Source of the DNA: Polytrichum commune
Lineage: Eukaryota > Streptophyta > Polytrichopsida > Polytrichales > Polytrichaceae
DNA length: 64,000 bases
Assembly: GCA_950295325.1 (NCBI GenBank)
Contig: OX485807.1
Coordinates: 10,629,001 to 10,693,000 of the forward strand
Reading direction: 5' to 3'
Shown here: one piece after another, positions 12,895-26,100 of the stretch
Layout of the letters: every line of letters begins with the position of its first letter
Position numbering within the stretch: position 1 is the first letter of the stretch
Notes under the pieces: generated by a model
What the model saw: only the letters and a program-made list of their open reading frames with translations
Database searches by the model: none
Told to the model about the DNA's origin: nothing
Translations under genes and position numbers: made by a program

Positions 12895-13440
12895 CAGAGT
12901 AACGACCTCTGCATGCTGAGTAGTTTTCGGCACCAACAAGTATTCAGAATTCATGTATACCACACAATTGAGAGAGTTGTACAATTACGAAGGCAGGTCA
13001 TTGATGTTCAAAACCTTGTATTAAAATTAGGACATTCATTCTCACTCACCAATTGCAGTTGGAATCTTGTACAACATCCGTGTAGTCAAAGTTGTTACTA
13101 TCCATATAACAACATTGCTATTCTGTACTGTACTTTGATCTTCAGACTTACGTGAAGGCGATTTTTCCAATTATACCCAATCCACTTGGCCGATATTTTT
13201 TTGGTGAGCTATCTGTTCAGAAGGACAAAACACTTCAGCCTGACCGATTGCATTTATTTCTTTGTCAGCACCTGTTTTTTGGACATCTGCTTGCATGCTC
13301 AGTAGTGCATAAGTTCCAATTAACTGAATTTGGCTTGTACATGTGGTGTGTTCTGTATGTGTTTACTATCATCAGCAATGTGATTCACAAAGCGCTAAAA
13401 TATGTCCTCCCCTCTGTGCAGTGACTTAAAAACTTATTCA
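12895..13440 (+). repeat. Duplicated segment, mate at 16035-16570
   Basis: About 540 bp matches 16035-16570 in the same orientation, with moderate divergence and small indels. Shared blocks include TTTTCGGCACCAACAAGT, ACACACAATTGAGAGAG-like, TCTCACTCACCAATTGCAGTTGGA and ACTTTGATCTTCA. It begins just downstream of the carotene hydroxylase gene, so part of that gene's 3' flank seems to have been copied. No conserved reading frame is shared by both copies. Confidence 0.7.
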
Positions 13441-14940
13441 TGTAGTGAATACAGTGTTGAATTTGTAGGTGGTTGCTGTATCCTTATGGTCTAAAGTATG
13501 CATGTTATGCCTGCCGCTGCACAATTCAAAAATTCTTCAACTTCATTAGTGTACACAACACAAATCGATGAACTGGACAGAGGGTGCAAGCAAAAAAGTT
13601 TAGGGTGTACACACGATAGTTGTAACCACATACTTATCAATCGTACACTCTACATTAAATTGAAGCATGATTTCCAGGAACTGTGGCTCTCAACATTGCA
13701 AAGTAACCATCAAATCCTTGAAGCGATTTAGACTTATGCACTCTTAAGTGTACAAGTTATTGTGTGAAAATCCATGTCCTGAAGAACATGCATTGAAATC
13801 ATCCTTGGTTTTATGGATAAACCAACCCAGAATACAGTTGAAATAACGTCACCATTTTCAGTAACCCATTCTTTGAACGATCCAAAGTAGGTGTTACTTT
13901 AAAGCCTCAACACCTTAAGCCAGGTATCACAGCTTAGCAATTCCACAGCTTACAGGCAAAAGCTAAAAACATTTTATCAAGCAACTTAGAATCCCATCTT
14001 CCAAGTCCACATCTATTAATAATAATAATATTATTATTATTGATATGGATAAAGATTTGGTGAAGCATGCCATGTGGCACACTGCTACAGAAGATAGTAA
14101 AAATACCAATTCAATTCTTTTGATGCTCACCGAAGTGGGATGCCTAAGTAGGTGGTCCCCATCCTGGTGGCAAAGGGATGGTGAGTTGTGATCAATTCCT
14201 CAGGAGCTGCAATCAGGTTTCAACATTTCAACGGATTCATCTCATAATTGTTAACAAACTAGAATTCATCAGTGTCAAAAATTCTCCTGGCTGGATTTCT
14301 TTTAACATGTACACAAGTGTTACAACACTGGATGGATATTATGGTCTGTCAATAACATATGAGAGATTGTTCACCCAAAACCAGCTCACATGCGGTTTCT
14401 AATGTGATCAATCTATAAGGTTTGTGGGTGTCTTTTGGTTTGTATTTCATATTCTCCAACTTCTACTGATTAGAGTTTACACAACAAAACTTGTGTTGCA
14501 TTAGCAAATCTATTTTATTTGATGAAGCACCAACAAAATTTGGATTGAGTATCAGACTTCCTCTGATTTAGTTATGGTTATTGGAAGTGCGTGCTTGTTG
14601 ATTTCTTGACTAAATACAAAGGTCCTCCCAATTGTGTTGACTATAAAGTGTGGAGCACGTAATAAAATTTGAAGACGTAGTCCAATCTCTTTAAACATGT
14701 GTCTTCATGGTGTTTGTTCTTTGATCCACACTAAACCACATACCAATCAAAAATAATGGTTTGATTTAAAAAAATTGTCGAGTAGTACATGCATACCTTA
14801 TAGCATATAACGTGGTGGTGCTAGTGGCCTATTGCTCCACCATTCCCCAGTGGAATGGCATGGGGATCGCGTTAAAGTGATGTGTTATTCTGTGCAGGTG
14901 CAAAGGGTTGTTGCTAGTCACTTACATTCTACAATATCCA
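13441..14940. other. Intergenic, AT-rich, no gene seen
   Basis: No supported coding region. A short (AAT)n/(ATT)n self-complementary run lies near 14016-14041. Words near 14440-14480 (CATATTCTCCAACTTCTAC, CACAACA) recur around 29265-29310. Confidence 0.5.
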
Positions 14941-14961
14941 AGTGCAATTCACTCACTTGCC

Positions 14962-15335
14962 TCAGGAATTGCTGACCCTTAATGGCAATGATAAGAATCG
15001 CCTTGTTGCTGTGGTGTCAGCAGAACCTAAGTTCCAAGTTGTTGGCAGGTTGAACAAAAATGCAAACCATATGAGATTATTCCAGATTCTTGCTGAATTT
15101 GCAGGTGCATTGAGTTTCATCTCCACTACTTTTTTGACAAGTTTCATCAGCCTGTGGGATTGCAACACATGAACTAGGGAATTAAAGAGATCAAAATTCC
15201 TCTCGGAGAGTTCCATTACCTCCTCAGCGACTCCTTGTAGTATATTGTCTCCAAGACCCTGCAGATCAAGCTCCTTTGTGGAGAGACTTCTGGACACCTC
15301 TTCTTTGAAATCATTATTATTCCAATATGCTGCTC
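14962..15335 (-). pseudogene. Exon-like open frame, function unknown
   Basis: A minus-strand frame runs open for about 120 codons and begins after a possible acceptor (gagcag). It has a convincing amino-acid composition: NNNDFKEEVSRSLSTKEL followed by a charged, probably helical stretch around DLQGLGDNILQG and AEEVMELSER. It has no ATG of its own, and the sequence on either side gives no matching exons. I read it as an isolated exon or gene fragment. I do not recognise the family with certainty. The hAT-type MITE at 15359 lies just outside its upstream side. Confidence 0.3.
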
Positions 15336-15358
15336 AGCCAGATCAAGCTCATGCTAAC

Positions 15359-15584
15359 CAATGATCGGGGAGAACTGACAGTTAGTTACAGATGAACCGG
15401 TGGAGTTTGAGAAATAACCGGTTGAAGTTCAAGACTTCAGGAGAATTACCGATCACTTTAGAGGAATTTATGGAATAAACTTCAAATTAATATAGAAAAA
15501 CCGGAGGATGTCAACATGTTACCAGTTGGACTTGCAAACACTAGGATCTCAACCGATTATGCCCAAAAATCTCCCCGATCACTG
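15359..15584. mobile_element. hAT-type MITE, copy 2 (226 bp)
   Basis: Starts CAATGATCGGGGAGAA and ends TCTCCCCGATCACTG, with an 8-bp target duplication ATGCTAAC at 15351-15358 and 15585-15592. The interior is the same family as 882-1100 and 42020-42240, with AACCGGTTGAAGTTCAAG and AAAACCGGAGGATGTCAACA. It is non-coding. Confidence 0.88.
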
Positions 15585-16034
15585 ATGCTAACCTTATAAG
15601 AAGAAAACATTTGGTCACCATGGGCCCATCGATTAATTGGAACTACATAAATCAAATAGTTGACATTGGCACAGCAGAATAATCATGTTCATTGGACTTC
15701 ATGGACTGAGGATCTTACGGTATCGGAAATTTAGTTTGAGAATGTACCAGACATATTGCAATAATATTCATCAAACATGCAGAGTTTCCCATGATCGATA
15801 CACATTAATTTGTAGCGCAAACCACTTTGAATCTCGTTGGCGTCTCATGTCCTCATTGCACACAAACACGTCAATTATAGACAGTAGCGCACTTTCCTCG
15901 CAACATGGTCATTGCTATGTCCAACATTTTACATGTGTCACCTTCAAGTTGTCAGGGGTTGTAGCAAGGTTTCTTGGGCTATTACCTCGTCGTTCTTGCA
16001 ACTCGGTAGGTAGCACAACTATGCCTTACTACAA

Positions 16035-16570
16035 CCTCTAGCAAAACTCCACGTGTACAACTTCTACATGTTGAGTATTTTTCGGCACCAACAAGTCAAA
16101 TTCAGACTTCATATATAACACACAATCAAATGTATTGTACAATTACACATGCGGGTTATTGGATTTAGAAATCTTGTAATTAAATTAGGATAGTCAATCT
16201 CACTTACAAATTGCAGTTGGAGTCTTGAACATAGTTGCTACAATCCATAAATTGACATTGCTATCATGTTATGTACTTTGATCTTCAAATGTATGTGAAT
16301 GTATGTTTTCCAAGTACATTCAATTCGTTGTTGGTTGATATTTCCTCAAGGAGCTATTTGTTCACAAGAACATACACTTCAGGTTGACCAATTGCATTCC
16401 TTTCATTGTTAGCACTTGTTTTGGACATCTGCTAGCATGCTCAATAGTGCATATGTATTCATCTTGTACATGTAGTGTTCCATATGTGTTTTTATCATCA
16501 ACAACGTGATTCACAAATTGCTAAAATATATGCTCTCTTTGTGCACCGACCTAAAAAATTTAGGTAAGAT
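16035..16570 (+). repeat. Second copy of the 12895-13440 segment
   Basis: Same orientation and block order as 12895-13440, more AT-rich and with small deletions. The 118-codon open frame just before it (15685-16041) has no recognisable domain and is not called. Confidence 0.7.
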
Positions 16571-18930
16571 TGAATATGTGTTGGATTTTAAGATGGTTGG
16601 TTTGTGTGCATGTTAAACTTAAATCAATGAATAGGAAAGAGTAGAAGATGCTATACATAATAGATGCAACCATAAATTTCATCAATTATGATGCCATACA
16701 TGTAAATAAACCCACAATTCCAAAAAATTGTGGCATTCATCATCACCAAGAAAAGATAAAAAATTGAAAGTGATATGAACATATAGAGGGGTGGGAATTC
16801 TCCCATTGAGAACAATTTTTTGTGACTTGTAGTACTTCTAATGAATTGATGATTTATTCTTTTACAATTAGTAGGAGAAACATCCTTGGAAAGAGGGTGC
16901 CCATCGAGAGGAATATACTGATGTGATTTGTGTTCCCATTATAAAACATTTGCTTTCAAATGTCATTTTTAGAACAAATTGGAACAAATTCCTTTAAATA
17001 AGGGGCCAATATTTGGACCCCCTAGGTGTTGATTTCACTTCTAAGAAAACTTCTAAAAAACTGAGATTTTATGACAAATGAAAATGCTTATATTGCAAAA
17101 GTAGCTCCCAAATCAAGAATGCGTCTTAAAAACTATCTAACAACTCCAAACCATGCTACTCTAAAGACGGTGACCCTTGCAAGTGCTATTGATAGTTGCC
17201 ACCCTAGCGAACATATATACTGTCAATAATTGTGTAAAAGTCCATTTCAATATTGAAAGTATGCATGCATTGAGTTCATGCTTGATGTGTTTGCATAACC
17301 AAGCTATTAGAAACAAAGCTATCTTACCATTTCATCATGTGGGATTATTATATCTATTATTATATATGTTCATGATTTTGAGATGAATGGATCCAATGGA
17401 TATTTTGAGCATGTTTTTAGTGTAGGTTTTTAATTGATGAAGTTTACTGTGGAGGTTTGTGCAACATCATAAAAGATTTGTGTTAGTTATTGAAGACTAC
17501 TGCCACCTTGAAAGTCACATTGCCAATGATATTGAAGATTAAATAAAAATCAAATGTATTGATTGCTACAAAATTCTTTTGGAAAGATTTTATGTTGAAG
17601 AAAAAAAATCAAGCTTTCTATGTTGTTGTATGTCAAACAAATCATAGTCTAGACCACAACTTTGTTGGCGTTCCCAAACCTTGGTTCTTGTTCCCACAGT
17701 CTTGTTGATGTTCCTGAATCTTGGCTCTCATTCTCATGGCCTTATAGGTGTTCCCAATCTTGGTTCTCATTCCTGAGGGGATGGGTACTTTGTCTCCCTC
17801 CCTCATGCTTTGGTTGTGCTCCTCCTTTGTTGTTTTTAGCTCCCTCGCGCTTCTGCATGCTCTTGCTAGTCCTTGTGAAGGCTTGCTTGGTGACTTAACA
17901 CTCCTCTTAATGTTTTTCATATTCAAGCTCCCCTCCAACCTTAAGACCTCACTCCTTTCCTCTCAATGCTTCTTGGTTATAGTTCTCAATTCCCTCTCAT
18001 ACCTATTGTCTCCCCTCCATGAATCGGAAAATGTCATCCGCCTCTTGAAGATGCCTCCATATGTACGCTCCATATTACTGACGTTTTGTTTGTATGGACG
18101 AGGTTATCAACATCCTCCAACATTGATTTTTTCTAACCTAATTATATCAACACTCCTAGCGTAGATAAAGTTAGCTATGTTGATTAAAGTATCATTTACA
18201 TAGGGCTAGAAAGTACGCCTCTTATGACAACATCCTCATTAAGTATATTATTGGTTATTTAAACCATTGGCTTTGTGTTCTAGTCATTCATTTCGCCATG
18301 CCCCTTACTTAGATGTTAATGATTATACTAATCTAAAATGTGAGATATATTTATTGTGAGGTACCAGTCCCATGCAAGCAATAATTATGCACACTTCTAT
18401 TTTGCTATCTAATTAAGCTGACATTATTCATAATCAAGTAGGCACCTGTTTTAGTGGTTTGCTTATTAGTAATACCCATAGTTTGGGCCAATTGCCTAAT
18501 ATGACCACATATATTAGTCTCACAATTGTAATACATGCTTAGTGTTAATTGGTTTGCTTATATTTTGAACCAGTGATTAGATAGTTACCTTATTCTAGTT
18601 TTTCATTGATCATATCCTATATATTCAACCTCGTTTAAAAATAAAAATCTAATTCCCACTTTATTTTATATCAACAATTATAAATTATAAATATTTTTTT
18701 ATTGAAATATTCTATTAATCCCCTTCGCTTACTCTTAAGTGATTGGCTCCCAACGGTTGGTATAGATATTTGCAATGCTAATGAAACCTAGGACATCATT
18801 CAACCCTGATGACTACGATCCCAATATTATAAGGCCTCGCAAATCAATAGACGATGACAAACATGGAACTTATGCCTTGTAATTAATCTTTGTTGGCAAC
18901 CACTACATCTTTTCTTGGTTAGGCTGATTC
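16571..18930. other. Intergenic, no secure gene
   Basis: AT-rich with long homopolymer-like stretches. At 17640-17940 the minus strand has an open frame of about 98 codons, rich in Lys, Gln and Arg and with internally similar words (RMRAKIQEH, CGNKNQGLG), overlapped by a plus-strand frame of similar length. It could be a retroelement remnant, but no domain is recognisable. Confidence 0.45.
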
Positions 18931-19380
18931 TTTGGAATCAATTCTCTATTGGGGTCGCTCCCTTCTGCAACTTCATCAGATTCCCCGCCCTTGTTGTGGG
19001 GGATAACCTTTGCTTATTATGTCTCATTAGTGGGAGTTTCGTTGACTTTGGCAGCTGACGCTTGCCTTCTTACTGTGGCCTCCCTTGCGAGGCCAAAGTC
19101 CCCCGGCATCTGTTCCCTGTTTCTTGGCTCTCGAGTTGTTGCCGCTGTCGATCTAGCCTCAAGGATGTTGCCTAGCTCCCCAAGCTTACCTCGCCCGAAC
19201 TGCAATCCTGCTTGATCTCTTGGTTCCTCATACTCCTTCTGATTCTAGGGGGGTTTCTCTTTGAGCTTTTGGTTGCCTCCCTCTATTCCCAAGTTTGTTT
19301 CCTCAAATCCTCGTCCACCTCATCAAATATGTTTCTTTTTGTGCCTTTTAGGTTTCTCGCATGTTGAAATCCATCTAGAT

Positions 19381-20308
19381 CTACAAATAGCCCTTTACAT
19401 TTTTCTTGTTGTTGTGTAAAATATGATTGTGGTGGTCGTCTTGCCCCCTTATTGGTTTTTTCCAAATTTCCTCACGCTCACTTACTTTTGTGCTTCCAGC
19501 TATGGCATGCTTTGCATCTAATAGGTAGTTAATCATAGTCCACCAACACCTTTTGGGGTGATGAGATCCCCTCCTCACTTTCCAGATCTGTGCATGTTAC
19601 CCACCCTTTATTGACCTTTAGATTAATGCAAAATTTCGGATCTAGGGTTGTTCGTTTGCTGTATCAATGCCAATTACTTCCCCCAATGTTTTGGCGATAG
19701 CAATTGCTTGATCATGGTGTTCATAAGGTAGGTTCCTCAAAGCAACCCATGTTGGAAATGCTAAGTTGCTAGGGTTATTAGGGTTAAAGCCTGACACCCA
19801 ACTCTGGATCATGCATGTGCCCCACTTGGATTTGAAGGGTGACAACATGAGGGCATTGTGTAAAGCATCTTTGTCATCTCTTGAAAGAAAAAAAGAAACC
19901 TTTCCCTACATTCCTACACAATGTCAATGAGCTACCCCTTAACTCCTTGTTTAGAGCTTGTAACCACACCTTCAAAACTTGAAAGGGGGGCTTGGGCCCC
20001 ACGAACTTATCAATTAGAAGTTGGTCTTTTAATAAGGCAATGCGCTCTATCAACTTTTGTGAGTTTACCTTGGAAGTAATGGGATCCTTTCGCATGAGAA
20101 AACCACGAAAATTCCTCTCCAAGTTCGATGGGAGGATCTCACCGTATTGTTCTTTGAATGGGTTCAACTCGTCTCCAAATCCCTGATTGTTGGCCTCAAC
20201 CATCACTTCTATCACCGCATCCATCATCTCCACGTCATGCTTTGGCGCTTCCCCCGAGATCCATCCACCCCTCTTCCAACATCGGGTCAAACCGTGGTCC
20301 ACTACCAA
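19381..20308 (-). pseudogene. LINE-type ORF1 remnant (DUF4283-like domain)
   Basis: Plant L1-type LINEs encode an ORF1 protein with a DUF4283 region followed by a zinc knuckle. On the minus strand 20308-19874 gives LIERIALLKDQLLIDKFVG, then KPPFQVLKVWLQALNKEL and GKGFFFSFKR. A frameshift follows. The frame resumes at 19848 with MIQSWVSGFNPNNPSNLAFP and PTWVALRNLPYEHHDQ, the classic W-pgF-P ... WV-L-LP pattern. Further down, RRGSHHPKRC resembles a decayed zinc knuckle. At least two frame breaks and missing cysteines mark it as dead. No reverse transcriptase is seen nearby, so this is a truncated copy. Confidence 0.6.
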
Positions 20309-20845
20309 ACCTTACTTTTTTTGCAAAAGTTTCCATCTTTTGTTACTGTCTCTTCGATCGTGTCTACTGCTCCTTTCTCTTCATCCCCGTGCCGATCTAA
20401 GTACATCAATCTACTCCACATTCATATCTAAATGAGATCTGAATCCACACTATGTTTTCGTATGTTTATGTACTAAAATTCCTTAAACTTCTTGGTCAAC
20501 ACTAAAAACTCTCTAATCTACACTTGGATCTATTCACCTTGCCATACAATACTATGGAGTCTCAGATCTCAAGGCGGCCGAGGCTCCACCACCTCCTCCT
20601 CCATCAGGCTCTCTTCTGGGTCCATGTAATGGAGAGATTGAGTAGAGTACAAAACATGATTGAATTTAAAGAGGAACGGGCTCCCATTCACGTCAGGGTA
20701 AAAGAAACCCAGACGTTGTTTTTATTTTATTTATTATATGATTGAATTTAAAAAGGTTTAACTCAATATTTAAGTACTTTTTGAAACCTATAAACATATT
20801 GGGCCCATAATTCCTCCCCTTGGTGAATTGTCCTTGACGCACCAA

Positions 20846-21240
20846 TCATAACAAATTTACTAATGGAATGATGTAGCCTATGATGCCCAATGTATCATTC
20901 CTATCATTCAACATTAGGGATATTAGAAGTGCCCGCACTTGAATTAATATAACCCACAACATTACCATAAACATGCAAATTACAATAAAGGATTTCATCC
21001 AAAGGCATTTTTTTGTCATGCACAGCATGCAAATTGTATTCCAAGCCCCATGGTCTCATAGAGGGTACATATTCCAACAATTTGTGCCAATCTTTAAAAC
21101 TATACAATGGTCCAAAATATGGAAAAGTTCCACAAATGAACCATCCTTAACAACCAAATATTCCTCCAAAAATAGACCATAACCCATGCTAGGATTAGTG
21201 GCACACTTGATCGAGTACTTATGGGCTCAATATGTGAATG
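20846..21240 (-). pseudogene. SET-like gene fragment, frameshifted
   Basis: Minus-strand frames give ATNPSMGYGLFLEEYLV, then after a frame change FKDWHKLLEYVPSMRPWGLEY, HAVHDKKMPLDEILYCN and GNVVGYINSSAGTSNIPNVE. The order (G-G-L entry motif, then a G-x-INS/H segment with NxE) resembles a small SET-domain-like family often found in repeat-rich plant and algal genomes. The reading requires at least one frameshift and lacks both ends. The family assignment is from memory of the pattern and is tentative; the broken state is seen directly. Confidence 0.4.
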
Positions 21241-22847
21241 TGGAGTTCAAGGGAATGGGGGTAGGGGGATCCAAAGCTCCCTAACATTTGGGCATAATGG
21301 AGTTGAAGAAACTATCAATATGTGGTGGTACTTGAACTTCCAGTTTTCTTCTAATTGATATACTAAATTATTTATTGACATACTCATTTGTTGATATGTA
21401 GTTGACGGATTCTATCTTAACCTTTCAACGTCCATAAAAGTTCTGACGGGGCATTGGAGACATGATTTTTTTTTTCAAAAATCAACAAAAGCTTCCGTTT
21501 GATGTTAAGCCTCAAGGACTTGGGAGTGGGGACCCATGTGAAGCTGCCCTGATTGGAGGTTGTGAGCATCCTGTGCCTGCCAATGCACAATACGTTGAAG
21601 TTCGCTTGCTTGCTTGCCAGCCGCACTTGGGCAGCAGCAGCAACAACAAAGCGAAGCTGGCTCTGAAAGGAGATCAATGTGTGTGGCTTCATGAGGAGCC
21701 TGCATTTGGACTCCAGTTGTGGCCCGAAGCCCAAAGCAGCAGCCAAGGCAAATGTATTCATTTGCAGCTCCTGTCGGAGCTCCCACTCCCTTTCCCTTCC
21801 CGTTCTCATCTGCACTCTCTCCTTTTCCCATGGCATATAGGGCTAACCTGGCATTCCCAGAAGCCATTGTACTTTGATGACATGGCAATATACTGGTTCG
21901 GGAGCACGTGGGAACACTGTGGAGTGGCCACGCAAGCAGGCCCTTTCTTTGCTTGACGATAAGGGCACATATCTTATGTGGGCCTTTGCAGTCGCTTGGG
22001 CCTCTTGAACCGGAAGCCTATGCTTCTGAGTGGTATTTCTCAACGGGTCTAGTGAACCCTCCAACAGTCAAAGGGTGTTCTTTTGAGAGCTGAAATGACT
22101 TTCATATACATTCTGGGAGACTTTCTATGCTCTAGCGTTGTTTACATCAAAAGAGACGTTGTTTCAAATCACTTGAAGAATGGGTGCATTAAAGATGGTA
22201 TTTAGTGTCACCGATTCTAATTGTCTTGCCCAATACTACTTGTGAACCGCTAAATGTTAACCCCACATTATTTGTCATTCCTTGTAATTTTTTTGGGGAT
22301 TATAGATTTGCAGTGTTGCAAGTATGATCACTTACCAATTGATTTTTCATCCAAATTTCAAATCCTCCATGACACAATAATTCATCACAAGTTGCTGACA
22401 AGAGAAGGTAGGCTTTTGGTCAATGAATGTACTCATCCATCATCCATGACAATATTTGTTCACTTTTTCATAAGAAGTGTCATCCAAAAAGTAACCATAG
22501 TGACATTAAATACCATATGACACTAAATATCATATTTATTGTAGTGATTTTGGTTCTTCACTTGAATAGCCTATGAGCATATGTGCGTATGGTTCAAAGT
22601 TAAATTTTGAATCATGACATGTTAGAAAGATGTGTGCATGTGTAAAAATGGCAATTACACACATTTATAATTTCAAAGTAAGATTTTATTATTTTATTAA
22701 TACATATGAAGTGGTGTCCCAAGATTCAAGAAACTAACTTGTTTACGACATAGTCTGATACAGTCGTGTGTGAGACATTGGTGACCCCAAAGAATAGATA
22801 TTGCATAGGGTTGTACTTGGATTACTTGATGTACTTGACCATTCTTA
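21241..22847. other. Intergenic, one unassigned open stretch
   Basis: 21403-21502 is the inverted mate of 630-733. At 21462-21956 both strands are open for more than 120 codons (plus-strand frame 164 codons). The composition (Cys, Gln and Ser runs) gives no recognisable domain. It may be a gene relic, and I do not call it coding. Confidence 0.4.
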
Positions 22848-23193
22848 GAGCATCCTCAGTCAGACGACCCGTTCTCCCGGCAACGGTAACTGCCGGGATT
22901 AGTGAGCCCGGGGTTCGGGCCAACGGCCTCGCTACCCGTCCTGTTATGGAGCGGGTCCCGTCAAAAGTACTCCCGCTCTCGGCACTTTTTTCGAGTTTGG
23001 CGTGAGAATTTGTCCTCCCGCTACTGCTAATTTGAGAACCCTATCTGCTAAACCCGGGATCCACCTGTGTGTCGGGGGCGCTTGCCGGGCGCAAGGCTGG
23101 ACCCCCCTCCCGCCTCTTCCGCCCTCCCATTCGCAAGGCTCCCTGCAAACGGGGCTGCCGGGAGCGACTACAGGGAACGGGCTGAGGATGCTC
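22848..23193. mobile_element. PIF/Harbinger-type (Tourist-like) MITE, GC-rich, 346 bp
   Basis: Begins GAGCATCCTCAG and ends CTGAGGATGCTC, perfect 12-bp inverted ends. TTA lies on both sides (22845-22847 and 23194-23196), the standard 3-bp target of Harbinger elements. The interior is far richer in G+C than its surroundings. The open frames inside overlap on both strands and follow from the high GC, so they are not called. Confidence 0.85.
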
Positions 23194-23196
23194 TTA

Positions 23197-26100
23197 CACC
23201 CCAAATTTCAACCTACTCTATCAATCAAAGAACATCACATGACAAACAAAATACTATTCTAAGATGAATTTGTTTTTATAAACAAAGACTAGAGATGAAG
23301 TTATCGATAATTTTTTTAATTTTTCCATCTCTTTAAAGTCATGTTGAGATTTTGTGTCGTTTAGAGATTAAAAATGGACACCAAAAACCATGATGTGTTA
23401 CAATTGTTCTCAAAGATTTGACCATTCTAAGTTGACACAGATAACATAATTGGAAGGGCCTACGCGGATGTTTAAGAAAACAAAAAAATCTTTATGTCAA
23501 CCTTTCCCTTTCCTTTTCCCTTTCCTTTGGAAGGTTTATCCAATGATGGGAAGTCTAAGTATTGTCATCCCAACTCACTTTTAATTCATCCGAATGCCAA
23601 TTATTGAAACAAAGTTTATTATATTTTGCATCCTAACATTCATGTAATGAAATATTGTCATGAATGATTGAAGTTTGAATGAAAAATAACTTAGTAAGTG
23701 AGGGTAATTGCACATTGTAAATCTACAATGCCCAATTTTTCAATGAGACAATTATAATGAGCAAGACAAATAGAATTAGTGACAATTAATACAATATTCA
23801 ATGTAGTGCACCAGGCATGCCTGATGATCTAATGGTGTGGTGTTCTTGCCATTGTATATTTGTGTAATTGTAAAGCAAATGTGTTCACAAAACTTACACA
23901 ATCAGTGAGCATGGCCCTAGTGCTTTCACGGTATTGGGTTATGGTCTCCTGGAAGAGAAGTAAAGGTAACGGTTTTTGAGTGAATCAAACAATGGCAAAC
24001 TAGAAAATGGAGTTTGAGAAGTGCAAACCAAGTTTTGCAAGCAAAGGTGCATAGTTCCACCATTCACAGAAATTACACACGTCTAGGAGAGACGTTATCA
24101 TGCACAAGACTGACTTATGAAGAGACCTCAGTTGATTCAGGTGCAGCAGCTTGATTCAATTCAATTTGATTTGCTTCAATTCATCAAACTTTTCATGCAA
24201 TTAAAGTGGCCACATGTGTGCTAACAGGATTTGCGGGAGAGTACTAATGCATGTCTTTGTCCATGCACAATCACATATGATGCATGAAGGCCATGTAGAA
24301 GGTAGAACATTAGATTGTTCGTAGCCATTTGACATGTAATGGAAGAGGCATGAGAAACAATAAGGTTAGAATAAGGCTACAATGCTAATCCGGAGAGGGA
24401 TAAGAGTTATCCCATGTTGTTTGTATGAACCAATGGAAAAAAGAAAAACGATAAAAGACAAAGCAACGAGAGCATGAGACCATCCCACTCCAAGTATTGT
24501 TCACATGCCTTTGTGTATGTATATATGCTTGTGCAATCTTATCTTTATTCCTTTTCATATTTAATAGGTTATGGGCCCACCATGCAAGTTAAGTACCTAA
24601 AGATTTGATTGCTTTGAGGTTGCGGAGTGGATCTTGAGGGGTTGGCGCTTTGGAGCGTTGGAGGTGTCCAAGGGTTGGAGGTAAGTGAGGTATCAAAGAC
24701 CAAACTGTATATTCATCAACAATGTTGATTTAGTGTGGTGTAACACATCAAAGGATCTTGATTTTCCCTCATGACACTTAGAATATAGAATCGAACATAA
24801 GCTTGTGGATGTTTTGATGAGGTTTTACAAGAGAAGAACTTGAATGCTTAAAAATCAAATAGGGATATAAAAACTTAAAGATCACAATCTTAAAAACTCT
24901 AGTAAGAGTGCTATCTATGAGCAATTGCCGCTCGATGGTCTCTCGACAATTCACAATAGTAATGTAAAAGTCATAGAACTTTTGGTAATTACTACAAAAA
25001 TAATTAAGATTACCCTCAATTTTTTTGGAAAAACTAATGCAAAAGATAGAAATTGTATAATGTACATTGTACATCAAAAATTTGTACAAATTGTACATTC
25101 TATATCAACATGTACATTGTTATTGTATTAAGTAGTTTATATTTCTTATATCTTATTCTTATTTATGTTATGAAACATCTTCTCACTAGTACAAATCATA
25201 ACTCTTTTGCACACAAAAAGTAGTTATTTTAAAACAAAAGGAGCCATTTTAACTAATGCTTAAAACTTGGTCCATGGTTTCCAGTTGGTCCAAAAAATGT
25301 TGTTCGGGTCGTGTTCTAAGGATCATGCCCCCCTTTGATAGAAACCCCATCCTATTGTTGGCCTTGTCAGATTACTCAGGTCCACCCCAAATTTCATGAC
25401 AAATTAATTCTGATGGATCTTGACACAAATTTATTCTTGTATGCAAACGGTAATGTCATTTTTAATACTTACCAAATTCATTTTTCTGACATGATAACTT
25501 TTGATTTGCGGTAAATTTCAACGGTAAATTTCAAAAACTGAATACATTCATTTGAAATCAGATCTAACACATAAGTAGGACCCTTCCCACCTGCAAGATG
25601 AGGGCAAAGGGGTGCTAAGCCATTTGAACCTTGGACCTCCTAGACCTATTCCAATACCTTGGCTACCACCCATAATACCTCCCATGTACAAACAATAGGC
25701 TTTGAAGCTCTATATATGTGAAAAATGCTTTTACCTTGTATTGTAAGATTATAGAAAGTAAAATACCTCTCATCCATCCAACATAAAAACTTGTCCCTTA
25801 TGGATTTTTTATGGATTCATCTCAAATAACTTGGACTAGACTACTTTGGGGTCTTTGAACCTAAATATGGCTTCTAACTGTCTAAAATTAATAAAATGTT
25901 GCTTGTGTACTATTTCAAGGTTTTGTTGTTGGATGAGTGAAAGATATTTGCATGTGGTAATTTCCTTTCTCTTTCTCATTGGCAACACTTAAGAAGGTGA
26001 CTAGACTAATTTAGGGTCTTTGAACCTAAATCTGCTATCAAATTGACTAAAAATAGTAATACACAGCTTGTTTCTATTTCAGGGCCCTTTGTTGGCTGGA

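Noticed and set aside
15685-16041. 118-codon frame as a gene
   Set aside because: It runs up to a duplicated non-coding segment, has no domain and no neighbouring exons.
21462-21956. 164-codon plus-strand frame as a gene
   Set aside because: The opposite strand is equally open, the composition is run-rich, and no motif is recognisable.
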